Positions 9,541 to 19,333 of a stretch of 64,000 bases of DNA are shown piece after piece (within the stretch, counting starts at the first letter, position 1; each line of letters opens with the position of its first letter). The notes under the pieces were generated by a model that searched no databases, was not told the DNA's origin, and was given only the letters and a program-made list of their open reading frames with translations. The stretch lies in NCBI GenBank assembly GCA_937912225.1, contig CALDOJ010000033.1:1-64000 (forward strand), given 5' to 3'. The translations under genes and the position numbers were made by a program. The stretch comes from Candidatus Woesearchaeota archaeon. GTDB lineage: Archaea > Nanobdellota > Nanobdellia > Woesearchaeales > GCA-2686295.

Positions 9541-10074
9541 TTATTTTCTTGCTTGTTTTGCTCGTTCTATAGCTTCTTGAAGTTCTTGTGAAGTAGTATT
9601 TACACTTGCAGCATACCCCAGTTCATTCAATAATTTTAAAACAGGAACAGGATCCACACTATTTAAACTTTCAAAATAAATGTTTCCTGAGAAAGTAACA
9701 ATTGGAACTTCTTGAAACATAGGAATCTCTTTTTTAAAAATACGACCACCACTTTTCTCAGAACCTACTTTTTCAAAGTTTGTATTTGCAACTCGATAAC
9801 TAATATGACCTTTGTCAAAATAAGCTACGTCAAAACGCATTGAAAAAGGCTCAGGTTTAGAAACCCACAAAGTATTAGATGCAGTACGATTTAATTCATA
9901 ATTATTATTCTCAAAACAAGATTGTATAGAATCTAAACCAGATTTCAAGAGACCATCATCATCATAATCAAAAAAAGTATAGCTTTTGTTATCATGCATT
10001 ATAGAATCTTGAGGAGTTAAATAAGCATCCAAGTTATCAGCACCTTTTATTGTTTTATTAAAACGTATATTCAT
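9541..10074 (-). CDS. Tandem paralog family member 1 (hypothetical)
   Basis: LWVSKPEPFSMRF, ESLNSVDPVPVLKLLNELGYAASVNTTSQELQEA. Confidence 0.7.
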   Translation of the reverse strand: MNIRFNKTIKGADNLDAYLTPQDSIMHDNKSYTFFDYDDDGLLKSGLDSIQSCFENNNYELNRTASNTLWVSKPEPFSMRFDVAYFDKGHISYRVANTNFEKVGSEKSGGRIFKKEIPMFQEVPIVTFSGNIYFESLNSVDPVPVLKLLNELGYAASVNTTSQELQEAIERAKQARK

Positions 10075-10166
10075 AAGTATCTTTCAACAGAAACTAAAAG
10101 ATATTTATAAAGATTGTTCTTTTAACCACTAAAAAGTAACAAAAAAGAAATATTTCTGACTTATTA

Positions 10167-10532
10167 TTACCTTCTTACAGGTTGAGCATACCAAGACCGT
10201 TGTTCAGAACCCAAATAACCTTTAATCTGTTCAAAAGCATTATCAGAATTAGCAATTCTCATTGGAACTCTAAACCCTTTTGCTCCAAAATCATAATCCC
10301 TAACTAGTTCTTTATGTTCATCTAACTGCCTTTCTAAACCAACAACATCAGATATAGACCAAGAAGCAGGATCAAAATAAAGTTTTTTCATGTGTAAATC
10401 ATGATTACCCATTCTATGATTTTCATTAACACAAACAACCCCTTCAGCCAACTCAGTAAAACTAGAGACCGGAATTGATTTTCCAAAATAGAACTTTTCT
10501 AATTGCCCAATTAAAATATCATTATCACCCAT
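10167..10532 (-). CDS. Hypothetical protein (start corrected to MGDNDILIG)
   Basis: ORF 10167-10595; internal ATG at 10532 more plausible. Confidence 0.5.
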   Translation of the reverse strand: MGDNDILIGQLEKFYFGKSIPVSSFTELAEGVVCVNENHRMGNHDLHMKKLYFDPASWSISDVVGLERQLDEHKELVRDYDFGAKGFRVPMRIANSDNAFEQIKGYLGSEQRSWYAQPVRR

Positions 10533-10597
10533 ATGTGCACCCCAACAAAAAAAGAAGGATTCTAAGTATATAAACTTTATGCAAATCAAATTCATAC

Positions 10598-11119
10598 TTA
10601 AAAAAACATTTTAAAAGTCAGAATTAAAACTACATATTTAACAAATAAACCTGCAGAACTAAACAATAAAACTCTTGTTAAAGGAAAACGAGCAACTCCT
10701 GCAGTAAAAATTAAGATTGGGGAAGATAAAGGAAGAAGATTAAAAAAAAATAAAGCCCAATCACCATATCGTTCAATCATCTTTTGAGATTTACGATAAC
10801 GCCACTCACTAATAACCTTGCCAATAATCTCATTACTCAATAAAAACCCAAGACTATAATCAATTAGTTGAGCAAGAATAGCAGTTATTAAAGCAATAAC
10901 CAACAATGAAAAACCTGCATGACCTTGAGCCAAGTAGTAAGGAATTAAAGCTTCAACAGGTAAAATGATGAAAAACAAATAACCAGAAAAATGAATCACT
11001 GAAAAAGACGACAAAGTTGGTTGCTTACCAGACATCATATCACGACCAAGTGTTGAAGAAAGAATCAAAACTACTAATAACCAAATAAACACTCCAACTA
11101 GAACTTTACGCCAATTCAT
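10598..11119 (-). CDS. DedA/VTT-domain membrane protein
   Basis: Multi-TM; PVEALIPYYLAQGHAG..., RYGDWALFFFNLLPLSSPILIFTAGVARFP. Confidence 0.7.
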   Translation of the reverse strand: MNWRKVLVGVFIWLLVVLILSSTLGRDMMSGKQPTLSSFSVIHFSGYLFFIILPVEALIPYYLAQGHAGFSLLVIALITAILAQLIDYSLGFLLSNEIIGKVISEWRYRKSQKMIERYGDWALFFFNLLPLSSPILIFTAGVARFPLTRVLLFSSAGLFVKYVVLILTFKMFF

Positions 11120-11160
11120 AAACTAATACTGGTTAAAGAACTATATAAATATTTAGAAAA

Positions 11161-11643
11161 CTAAACCGAACCAAAAACCGCTGAAATCAACACCCCAACA
11201 AAATGAGTTATTAAAATAACCAACACTGCAATAAATAAATGTTCTCCAATAACTTTGAAAGGAACATGATTTTGTTCTTTAGCCATTTTAAAACTAATAA
11301 TGCTTAAAACCGATAACCCCCAAATCACACTAATAATTATAGCAGTCGTCAAATTAAATAATAAAACAGGAATTATAAATGTCAAAGCAAAAATAAACTT
11401 AGTAATAAAAGTTGAAATAGTCGACTCCCAAACTTCTCTCGTAGTATGTTTATTTTCAGACTCTTCAGAAATATGAATGCCTAAAGCATCAGAAAAAGCA
11501 TCTGCAACAGCAATAGTTAAAATACCGCCAGTAACCACTAGTTTTGAATTAGTACCCGAACTTAAACCAACAATTAAACCAAGAGTAGTAATTATTCCAG
11601 AAGTTAAACCAAAACTAAAACCTTTTTTCAATGAAACTTTCAT
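11161..11643 (-). CDS. VIT1/CCC1-like membrane transporter
   Basis: GFSFGLTSGIITTLGLIVGLSSGT..., AVADAFSDALGIHISEESE. Confidence 0.65.
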   Translation of the reverse strand: MKVSLKKGFSFGLTSGIITTLGLIVGLSSGTNSKLVVTGGILTIAVADAFSDALGIHISEESENKHTTREVWESTISTFITKFIFALTFIIPVLLFNLTTAIIISVIWGLSVLSIISFKMAKEQNHVPFKVIGEHLFIAVLVILITHFVGVLISAVFGSV

Positions 11644-11690
11644 AAAATCAACTCAATATTATTAGCCCAAATAGTTTTCGCAATTAACAA

Positions 11691-12410
11691 TTAACCCAAA
11701 TAGCTCAAGTATTTTTTGTCGCTTTCTTCTGCAGTCTTAGAACTTTGCTGAATGATATTCTTTAATTTATTTTCAAAGTCTTCAGCTTGTTTCAACAATG
11801 GAGCAGTATCAACTTCTAAACTCAAATATTTATCCAAAACACCAATAACTTCAGAAGCAGCCTTACTATCAGGCAAATTACTCTGAGTCTCAGCAAAAAT
11901 ACAAACGAGCTTATTATACTTCAACATAACAGCAGCTGAAACACCAATAATAATACTTTCAACAACGGGCTCAGCACCAAATTTTTTCAACTTATCATCC
12001 CCATAATATAATAATTTAGGATTTTCATTAGGTTGAACTTGACCAGAAACTTTATTAGTAGCAGCAACACCTTCAACACTAATAATTTTCTTAGCTTTCA
12101 AAACTTTAGCCATATGAACAACCGCTTCAGCAATCTTCCACTCAAAACCCTTAGTGTTAAGAATAGTCTGTAAAATTATAAGATTATACTTTTTGCAATG
12201 AAAAACAGCCATCGGACGAACCATTTGACCTTTGTGAATAGCAATCATAGCAGGCAATTCATCATAAATAAACTCACCAATTTGTTCACATTTCAAATGT
12301 TCAAGTAAGAACTCAGTAACAATAGTTCCAACCAAGCCAAAGCCAGGGAAACCTTCAATGATAGTACAGCCAGTTGGTTTTTTCCAAAGTTCAATATGCA
12401 TAAAATACAC
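11691..12410 (-). CDS. PAC2-family protein (proteasome assembly chaperone-like)
   Basis: IIEGFPGFGLVGTIVTEFLLEHL, ISVEGVAA; likely start 12401. Confidence 0.8.
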   Translation of the reverse strand: MYFMHIELWKKPTGCTIIEGFPGFGLVGTIVTEFLLEHLKCEQIGEFIYDELPAMIAIHKGQMVRPMAVFHCKKYNLIILQTILNTKGFEWKIAEAVVHMAKVLKAKKIISVEGVAATNKVSGQVQPNENPKLLYYGDDKLKKFGAEPVVESIIIGVSAAVMLKYNKLVCIFAETQSNLPDSKAASEVIGVLDKYLSLEVDTAPLLKQAEDFENKLKNIIQQSSKTAEESDKKYLSYLG

Positions 12411-12464
12411 CTCTTAATAGTAAAACTCAGAATTAAAAGTATATAAAGTTTGTGATTGAAAAAA

Positions 12465-13607
12465 TCATTCAAAGACAAATACCCTTCTATAACTTCTTGA
12501 AGAAGTAATACCCATTTCTTTCAAATCAGAACCCATGCTATATTTATTTGATAATGAATCTATTTGAGAACTTGAAGGATTAGAAATTTGGAATCTTTCA
12601 AATTCCGATTTACCAATAAGAGTACTACTACTATCACTTTTAGATATTGGCTGAACATATCCTCGCTGACCCCAAGTAAACATGGCAGATTTATCATCAT
12701 TCAAAACAACCATATGTCCAAATTGTCCAGAATATTTAGCTGTTGAAGAATCCGGCGAAGAAAAAACACCCCACTCTTGCACTGTTACAGCATCAGTCAT
12801 GAAAGTGTCAGTAAATGAACGTGGATGCATAGCGCCAACAGCAGATTTTTTCAAAAGATCATAAGCAGCTAAAGAAGCTTGAGCATATTCAAAACAAACA
12901 GGTCCACAACCTTCAGCAGGAGTAGAACCATAATCAAAAAAATCACCAAGATTCATAACAGTCGTATCTCCTGATGCAACATAAGGTTTAATCCAAGCAT
13001 CATCATCAAGTCTTGCATTATCATAAGGAACGGAATTTGGAGAATTCCACATAAAATCATCGATTTTCCGCATCATTTCAGGACTAAAGTCACCATTTTC
13101 TGCCCAAACAGCAGCACTATCAGCTAATCCGCCACGAAATACAAAGCTATAAAATCTAGAATCAGCCACAGCAGTTTTTACTGAACTACCACCATAAGGT
13201 ATATCATAAGAAGCTAATTCTAATTGATGACCTGTAGGATCAATATACTTCATCGGATTGTTCCGTACATAAACATACAAATTCTGACTCTGTAAACTAC
13301 CAACACTTCCTTTAACAGTATCAGCTGTAATGAATCTTCCAGTATCAGGATTGTAATATCTAGCTCCATAATACAACAAACCAGTATCATCTTTTTCTTT
13401 CTGATTATACTTCAAATCTCCAACACCTTCTTCATTCACAGCTTCACCAAAAACATCATAATCAGAAGACCAAACCTCCTCACCAGCCTCATCAATTACA
13501 AGAACAGGAGAACCCAAATGATCGCTATGATAAAACTCAAGTTCATAAGCAGAAATAGAACTAACTAAGAACAAAAAACAAGTAAACACTAGTAAAAGTC
13601 GCCTCAT
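12465..13607 (-). CDS. Secreted orphan RHS-repeat core protein with variable C-terminal domain
   Basis: Signal peptide; YHSDHLGSPVLVIDEAGEEVWSSDYDVFGE...LLYYGARYYNPDTGRFITADT...LYVYVRNNPMKYIDPTGH. Confidence 0.85.
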   Translation of the reverse strand: MRRLLLVFTCFLFLVSSISAYELEFYHSDHLGSPVLVIDEAGEEVWSSDYDVFGEAVNEEGVGDLKYNQKEKDDTGLLYYGARYYNPDTGRFITADTVKGSVGSLQSQNLYVYVRNNPMKYIDPTGHQLELASYDIPYGGSSVKTAVADSRFYSFVFRGGLADSAAVWAENGDFSPEMMRKIDDFMWNSPNSVPYDNARLDDDAWIKPYVASGDTTVMNLGDFFDYGSTPAEGCGPVCFEYAQASLAAYDLLKKSAVGAMHPRSFTDTFMTDAVTVQEWGVFSSPDSSTAKYSGQFGHMVVLNDDKSAMFTWGQRGYVQPISKSDSSSTLIGKSEFERFQISNPSSSQIDSLSNKYSMGSDLKEMGITSSRSYRRVFVFE

Positions 13608-13684
13608 GAAACTAATTCTGAGCTTACAAATATAAAAAGTTTCTCTTTAAAAACAACAACCTTTTTAAACGAATCACAAATCTT

Positions 13685-14092
13685 TTGATTGTGGTCAAGA
13701 AAAAGGTCATCCTAGACACGAATTTTCTGCTTATACCAGGGCAGTTCAAAGTCGATATTTTTACAGAGATAAAAAGAGTCATGGACGAACCTTTTCAAAT
13801 GTTCATAATTGACAAGACCATGGATGAGCTTAAAGGAATAGAAATCCTGGGCAAAACAATTGACAAACAAGCAGTTAAACTCGGACGAATGCTTGCAGAA
13901 AGTCTTATAAAACAAAAAAGCTTAAAAACAATCAACAGTTACTCAAAAAAACACGTTGATGATATCATAGTATCAAAAGCTAACAACAACGTCTATGTGG
14001 CAACACAGGATAAAGGGCTCAAAAAGCGAGTTAAAGCAGAAGGAGCCAAGATAATAACACTTAAACAAAAAAAATACCTAATAAAGGAGTGA
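13685..14092 (+). CDS. PIN-domain protein (Utp24/Fcf1-like, archaeal)
   Basis: VILDTNFLLIP, DDIIVSKANNNVYVATQDKGLKKR; upstream of rpo7. Confidence 0.75.
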   Translation: MIVVKKKVILDTNFLLIPGQFKVDIFTEIKRVMDEPFQMFIIDKTMDELKGIEILGKTIDKQAVKLGRMLAESLIKQKSLKTINSYSKKHVDDIIVSKANNNVYVATQDKGLKKRVKAEGAKIITLKQKKYLIKE

Positions 14093-14096
14093 AAAA

Positions 14097-14672
14097 ATGT
14101 TTTACAAAGTTAAAGTCAGAGACCATATAAGAGTCCCACCAAATAAGTTCGGGCTTGATTTAAAAAAAGCAATAACCGAAGAAGTCAAAGAAAAGTACGG
14201 CGGATATATTTCCAAAGAATTAGGACTGGTAATTGATGTATCAAAATTAGACAAAGTTGAAGATGGAATCATCATCCCAGGAGACGGAGCATCATACTAC
14301 AAAGCAGTATTCGACCTTATAACTTACGAACCAGAAATGCAAGAAGTTGTAGCTGGAAAAATTAAAGACGTTGCAGACTTTGGAGCATTCTTTAGTATGG
14401 GACCAATTGAAGGAATGATTCATATTAGTCAAACAATGAACGATTTCGTTAGCTTTAGTAAAGACAAAGCATTACAAGGAAAAGATACAAATAGAAGCTT
14501 AAAAATTGGCGATAAATGCCATGCAAGAGTCATTGCAGTTTCATACAAAGATGTGGCCAATCCCAAAATTGGATTAACCATGAGACAAAATGGTTTAGGA
14601 AAAGAAGAATGGGTTGATGAAGACATTAACAAGAAAGCAAAAACTCCAAAAAAAACAGAGAGTAAGAAATAA
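14097..14672 (+). CDS. rpo7: DNA-directed RNA polymerase subunit Rpo7 (E')
   Basis: MFYKVKVRDHIRVPPNKFG...GDGASYYKAVFDLITYEP plus S1 domain GAFFSMGPIEGMIHISQ. Confidence 0.9.
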   Translation: MFYKVKVRDHIRVPPNKFGLDLKKAITEEVKEKYGGYISKELGLVIDVSKLDKVEDGIIIPGDGASYYKAVFDLITYEPEMQEVVAGKIKDVADFGAFFSMGPIEGMIHISQTMNDFVSFSKDKALQGKDTNRSLKIGDKCHARVIAVSYKDVANPKIGLTMRQNGLGKEEWVDEDINKKAKTPKKTESKK

Positions 14673-14738
14673 GTGAATCAATATGAAACAACAAAAATTT
14701 TCAATTTTTGGGCTATCAAAATTTCATGAGGTGAAATT

Positions 14739-14924
14739 ATGAAGAAAAAAGTATGCAAAATGTGCAAAATATTCGTTGAAGGAGACTCATGTCCTGTTTG
14801 TAAGAAACAATCATTCTCAACAAACTGGCAAGGAATAATCCAATTCTTAAACACAGACAAATCAATGATCGCCCACGAGATGGGAGTAGAAAAAGAAGGA
14901 GAATACGCAATTAAAGTAAGATAA
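14739..14924 (+). CDS. spt4: Spt4 / RNA polymerase subunit E''
   Basis: CKMCKIFVEGDSCPVCKKQSFSTNWQGIIQFLN. Confidence 0.9.
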   Translation: MKKKVCKMCKIFVEGDSCPVCKKQSFSTNWQGIIQFLNTDKSMIAHEMGVEKEGEYAIKVR

Positions 14925-14925
14925 T

Positions 14926-15363
14926 ATGACAATCGAAATAAAAAAACAAGAAGAAGCACCATTATTTAATAGAACAAATATCGAAGCAAGAATTGCATTC
15001 GATGGTCCAACACCTACAAGAAAGGATATTCAAAAACAACTTTCCACTAAATTAAAAGTTGAAAAAGAATTAATAATTGTACATTCAATCTATACAGAAT
15101 TCGGACACGGAGTTGCAGATATCAAAGCAAGCACTTATAAGAATAAAAAAGACTTAGAAGCTGTTGAGCGAAAATACATGATCAATAGACATGCCGAGAA
15201 GAAAACTGAAGGTGGCGATACCCCTGAAGAAACAGCAGCACCAGCAGAAGCTAAACCTGAAGGAGAAGCACCAGTAGCAGAAGAAAAAACACCTGAAGCA
15301 CCTGCAGAAGCAGCAGTTGAAGAAAAAGCAAAAGCTCCTGCAGAAGAAAAAAAAGAGGAATAA
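14926..15363 (+). CDS. rps24e: Ribosomal protein S24e with Ala/Glu-rich C-terminal extension
   Basis: Conserved S24e core (NRTNIEARIAFDGPTPTRKDIQKQLS); low-complexity tail about 45 aa. Confidence 0.88.
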   Translation: MTIEIKKQEEAPLFNRTNIEARIAFDGPTPTRKDIQKQLSTKLKVEKELIIVHSIYTEFGHGVADIKASTYKNKKDLEAVERKYMINRHAEKKTEGGDTPEETAAPAEAKPEGEAPVAEEKTPEAPAEAAVEEKAKAPAEEKKEE

Positions 15364-15415
15364 AATAACAAAAATCAAAGATTTTTAAACATTTAAAAAC
15401 CAGAGGTTATCAAAT

Positions 15416-15595
15416 ATGGCAGATAAAAAAGCAGAAGTAAAAAAGAAACCAGCAGCAAAAGTTGCAAACGTATACCAAGTATCAGGCGATTCAATTAAAT
15501 CAAAAAATAAAACTTGTCCTAAATGCGGAGTATTCATGGCAAACCACAAAAACCGAGACACTTGCGGAACATGTGGATATATGGAAAAGAAATAG
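15416..15595 (+). CDS. rps27ae: Ribosomal protein S27ae, 59 aa (missed by ORF track)
   Basis: MADKKAEVKKKPAAKVANVYQVSGDSIKSKNKTCPKCGVFMANHKNRDTCGTCGYMEKK*; follows S24e. Confidence 0.85.
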   Translation: MADKKAEVKKKPAAKVANVYQVSGDSIKSKNKTCPKCGVFMANHKNRDTCGTCGYMEKK

Positions 15596-15639
15596 TTTTT
15601 TCTAATTCTTTTAAATTTTAATTTTTTAAAACTTGCCAA

Positions 15640-15665
15640 CAACTTTGTTGTAGAGCATTTTTTAA
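15640..15665 (+). terminator. Hairpin plus T-run downstream of S27ae
   Basis: gccaACAACtttGTTGTagagcatttttt; same architecture as the array at 46820-46890. Confidence 0.45.
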
Positions 15666-15689
15666 AATTTATAATCCTGCTTAATAGAA

Positions 15690-16004
15690 CTATTTTCTAC
15701 TAGAAATTTGAATTTTATCAACCAATCCGCCAGGTGTTTTATCAGACACCAATAACAATTCTTTTGTAAAATTAGTTGCCATCTTTATTGAGTTAGTTCT
15801 ATATTCAATCTTTCTTAAATAAAATTTACTTAAAATAAGTCCCCCATCATGATAAGACATAGAAATCTCTTCTAATGAATACTTTTCTGCTAAAGCATCA
15901 ACCACTTCCATTAATGACTTTACAGTTTCATTTTCTCTAACAGCACCAATATTTTTCACTCTTAATAAACCACTATCATATACTAATTGAACTGAATAAG
16001 ACAT
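15690..16004 (-). CDS. Hypothetical protein, 104 aa
   Basis: ORF only. Confidence 0.55.
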   Translation of the reverse strand: MSYSVQLVYDSGLLRVKNIGAVRENETVKSLMEVVDALAEKYSLEEISMSYHDGGLILSKFYLRKIEYRTNSIKMATNFTKELLLVSDKTPGGLVDKIQISSRK

Positions 16005-16065
16005 GAAAGTTAGGAATAAAGAGTTATTTATATAGGTTAATATTTTAATAAAGAATTAAACGAGC

Positions 16066-16142
16066 CCATTATTCACTTTTTATTTAAGAAACATAAACTT
16101 TTTGTGAATAATGGTAACCTTTATATACTTCTTTTATTCACA
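16066..16142. promoter_or_regulatory. Clustered TTATTCAC operator-like sites around the fic promoter
   Basis: CCATTATTCAC (16066-16076), inverted GTGAATAATGG (16104-16114), TTATTCAC (16134-16141), flanking aacctttatata. Confidence 0.5.
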
Positions 16143-16149
16143 ATCTTAA

Positions 16150-17382
16150 ATGGTTTCCAAATACGATGTATTCTATGTGATTGCAAAGAAAGGCGAAACA
16201 AGTATTAGTGAGATTGTCAAAAAACTCAATAAAGACAAAGAAGATTACCAAAATATCTTTAATAAAGTCTTTGTATTAGAGAAAGAAAAATATGTTGTAA
16301 GAAAAAAAACCATCCAAATAGTTAACGAACCAAAACCAATTCAACTATTTAATCTAATATCATTCTGTATTCACAATAGTATTAATTACAATATTTTATT
16401 CAAACAAAACATGCTTGAATTATTAGAAAAAGCGTCAAAAAAAGAATTCTTTACAAACAAAGACATCATGATTCACCCTCAAACATTCAAACTATACACA
16501 GAAGCATTAGCAAGATATGGATTCTTACTAATAATATCTAAAAAACCGCTTAGATGTAAATTACTAAAGCACCATTTCATAATAGATTTATTAAAATTTT
16601 TCAACAAAAAAACAACTTTCTACAAACCAAAAGAATATAATTTTACAAAAGAAATAAATAAAGAGATGAAGAAATATCGGAAAAACTTAAAAATTCACCC
16701 TCAAGAATTTCAACAATTAGAAAATAAAGATAAAATAAATTTTATACATGCAAGTTTAAGTTTAGAAGGCAACCCAATGACTTTGCCTGAAACGCAAAAG
16801 TTAATTCTCAAAAATTTAATTCCAGAAACAAAGAACTTACAAAGCATACAAGAAATAAATAATTACAAACAAGCAGTAGATTTGATGGTTAAAAACACTA
16901 AACGAAAAATAAAATTAGACATTGAATTAATTTTAAAATATCACGAGCTAGCAATGAACCAAATAGTAGAAGCAGGAACTACTAGAAAACAAAATGTCAT
17001 AATAAAAAATAATCCGAACTTCAAAACAAGCAATTGGATAAACATAAAACAAAAACTAACTAACTTGCTCAACAAATATGAAGAATTTGAAACAAAGAAA
17101 AGAGATGTAAATAGCATCATAGAATTCGCAGCATACTTTCATAACGAATTTCAAAGAATACACCCCTTCATAGATGGAAATAGTCGAACAACAAGATTGT
17201 TAACATTACATATCTTAAGAAAAGCAAGAATACCAATCCTAGATATACCATTAGGATACTTTGACCAATACTTAGACTTAACAAAAAGATCAAAGAAACG
17301 AGATGACGATGCTCTAAAAAACTTGTTAGGAGAAATAATATTAACAAACTTGAAAAATATGAACAGAAAAATACAAAGTTAG
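16150..17382 (+). CDS. Fic family protein, class II-type
   Basis: HPFIDGNSRTTR Fic motif; SLSLEGN matches the (S/T)xxxE(G/N) inhibitory motif. Confidence 0.9.
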   Translation: MVSKYDVFYVIAKKGETSISEIVKKLNKDKEDYQNIFNKVFVLEKEKYVVRKKTIQIVNEPKPIQLFNLISFCIHNSINYNILFKQNMLELLEKASKKEFFTNKDIMIHPQTFKLYTEALARYGFLLIISKKPLRCKLLKHHFIIDLLKFFNKKTTFYKPKEYNFTKEINKEMKKYRKNLKIHPQEFQQLENKDKINFIHASLSLEGNPMTLPETQKLILKNLIPETKNLQSIQEINNYKQAVDLMVKNTKRKIKLDIELILKYHELAMNQIVEAGTTRKQNVIIKNNPNFKTSNWINIKQKLTNLLNKYEEFETKKRDVNSIIEFAAYFHNEFQRIHPFIDGNSRTTRLLTLHILRKARIPILDIPLGYFDQYLDLTKRSKKRDDDALKNLLGEIILTNLKNMNRKIQS

Positions 17383-17492
17383 AATTCTATTTTAAAAAAT
17401 ATTTTTCAAATGTAAGAACACAACATGATGTTTGTAACATAAAACTTACAGCATAGAAATATTTAAAAAAGAAAATCATTCAAAAGAATGAC

Positions 17493-18077
17493 ATGGGCGC
17501 AAAAATACATGATATGAAAAAAGAACTCAAATACACTGCAGAATTTGAACATCATTTAGTAAAAATAACAACTGAAATCAAAAACATCATAAATTCTTCA
17601 AACTTAAAATCATTCAACTTAGTTGCACGAGAAAGTGATGGAAATAAAATATCTTTCATGGCAAACCACTTTGCACATAACTTCGCAGAGTTAAAAGAAG
17701 AAGTTCATAAATTAATCCAAGAATTAACAGCAATGCACATACCAAATGCAATTAACTTAATAGAACGAGAACTAAAAGAAGATAAGGGATTAGTTATAAT
17801 TAAAGAAGAACATGACGAAATTGAATTCATAAAAGGTAAGCTTGAAAATATGAAAGGTCATCTTGATCAAATGGAAGCAAGACTTAATGAACTTCACGAA
17901 GGAATGCCTGAAGGAAAACTTGATTTTAATATTGTAACAAATTACATACACCTCTTAGTAACTAATTTGGTTGCAATGCAAAACTATCTGAATCATTTAA
18001 AACCAGAACTGAATATTCTAGAAAGTGATGAAAGAGAAATGTTAAAAGAATACCAAGAAATAAAAGAATTATTCTAA
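17493..18077 (+). CDS. Hypothetical helical/coiled-coil protein
   Basis: Complete ORF, helix-rich composition. Confidence 0.55.
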   Translation: MGAKIHDMKKELKYTAEFEHHLVKITTEIKNIINSSNLKSFNLVARESDGNKISFMANHFAHNFAELKEEVHKLIQELTAMHIPNAINLIERELKEDKGLVIIKEEHDEIEFIKGKLENMKGHLDQMEARLNELHEGMPEGKLDFNIVTNYIHLLVTNLVAMQNYLNHLKPELNILESDEREMLKEYQEIKELF

Positions 18078-18230
18078 CTTATCTACTGCATTCTTAAGAG
18101 CAGTTTTCAAAAGAACAAGATTTTCTTTTTTCAAATTATCAATTATTTCTTGCTTACGAACAAGTTCATCTTCTAAGTCATGAATAATTTTTTCATAATC
18201 CTTAGGAATAGCCTTTAGTTTTTTAGCCAT
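18069..18230 (-). CDS. Small coiled-coil protein, 53 aa (missed by ORF track)
   Basis: MAKKLKAIPKDYEKIIHDLEDELVRKQEIIDNLKKENLVLLKTALKNAVDKLE*. Confidence 0.5.
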   Translation of the reverse strand: MAKKLKAIPKDYEKIIHDLEDELVRKQEIIDNLKKENLVLLKTALKNAVDKLE

Positions 18231-18336
18231 AATAAACTCATAGACTCAATCATATAAAAAGTTTTTCGACTTTAACAACAATCTTCCGAAAAAAGTTCAA
18301 GAAAGTTTATAAAAAAGAATCCAAGAAAAGTAATAG

Positions 18337-18759
18337 ATGACAAAAACAATACTACTACAGGAACTTCGAAACAACGCAAGAAAAAGCTTTGCAAAAATCG
18401 GACGTGAACACAAACTTTCAACAGATAAAATCTTTGAAACATACGACGAATTAAAAAAAGAGCCAATAACCAAACACGTTACATTAATTGATTTTAAAAA
18501 AATAGGTTATGGACAAAGAAATCTATTATTAATAAAAGCAAAGAAGAAAGAACAGTTACAAAAATTCCTAAAACAACATTCAAACATAAATAACATACAT
18601 TCTGTTAAAGAATTTGATTTATCCTGTGAAACAATTTTTAAAAACATGAAAGAATATTATGAATTCTTAGAACAATTAGAACTATTTCAACTAAATAAGA
18701 TAATAGATTATGAAGTCGTTGAAGATTTGAAAAGAGAAACATTACATCCAAAATTTTAA
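18337..18759 (+). CDS. Lrp/AsnC-like regulator
   Basis: LLQELRNNARKSFAKIGREHKLSTDKIFETYDEL HTH. Confidence 0.65.
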   Translation: MTKTILLQELRNNARKSFAKIGREHKLSTDKIFETYDELKKEPITKHVTLIDFKKIGYGQRNLLLIKAKKKEQLQKFLKQHSNINNIHSVKEFDLSCETIFKNMKEYYEFLEQLELFQLNKIIDYEVVEDLKRETLHPKF

Positions 18760-18784
18760 ATAATAGTACTTCTAAAAAAAAAGT

Positions 18785-19288
18785 ATGAGAACACAATTGC
18801 TAGAGTACAGTTGCAATGATACCGATTTATTCTACAGTAAAGAAATAAAAGAATATTTTTCATTAGATGAAGAAATCGATTTAGAAACACATGTTAAAAT
18901 AATCTTGGAGAATTTCATAAATAAAAATCCTGAACATAAGAAACTAATAGAACTCTATACAAAAAAACAAAACCTTAAGGGAACAGCAATATTATCTGCT
19001 CATGGAGAAAGCGTTGACGGACGATGGAAATACAACGATGGCGAACACGATTTTTTAGTCCAAGGATGGATAAATGCCAAAGATGAACAATATGGTTTAT
19101 TAATTATACATTCCTGCAACCCGGAAGGAGATGAGATACAATCAAAAAAATCAGCAGTTTTAGTACCAAACGTTGTCTACAATGAATTTAAACATTTACA
19201 AGGATTAGTAAATATAGAATTATACATTCCAGGAATGAAATATATTGACTCTTACACAACTGAACATAGTTTAAAACAACTTAAATAG
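18785..19288 (+). CDS. Hypothetical protein, 167 aa
   Basis: ORF only. Confidence 0.5.
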   Translation: MRTQLLEYSCNDTDLFYSKEIKEYFSLDEEIDLETHVKIILENFINKNPEHKKLIELYTKKQNLKGTAILSAHGESVDGRWKYNDGEHDFLVQGWINAKDEQYGLLIIHSCNPEGDEIQSKKSAVLVPNVVYNEFKHLQGLVNIELYIPGMKYIDSYTTEHSLKQLK

Positions 19289-19333
19289 AAGTTCTCCAAA
19301 AGATTTATAATAAGACATAAAAAACAACTTTTA

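Noticed and set aside
15135-15378. Minus-strand ORFs over S24e tail
   Set aside because: Antisense shadow of the Ala/Glu-rich S24e extension
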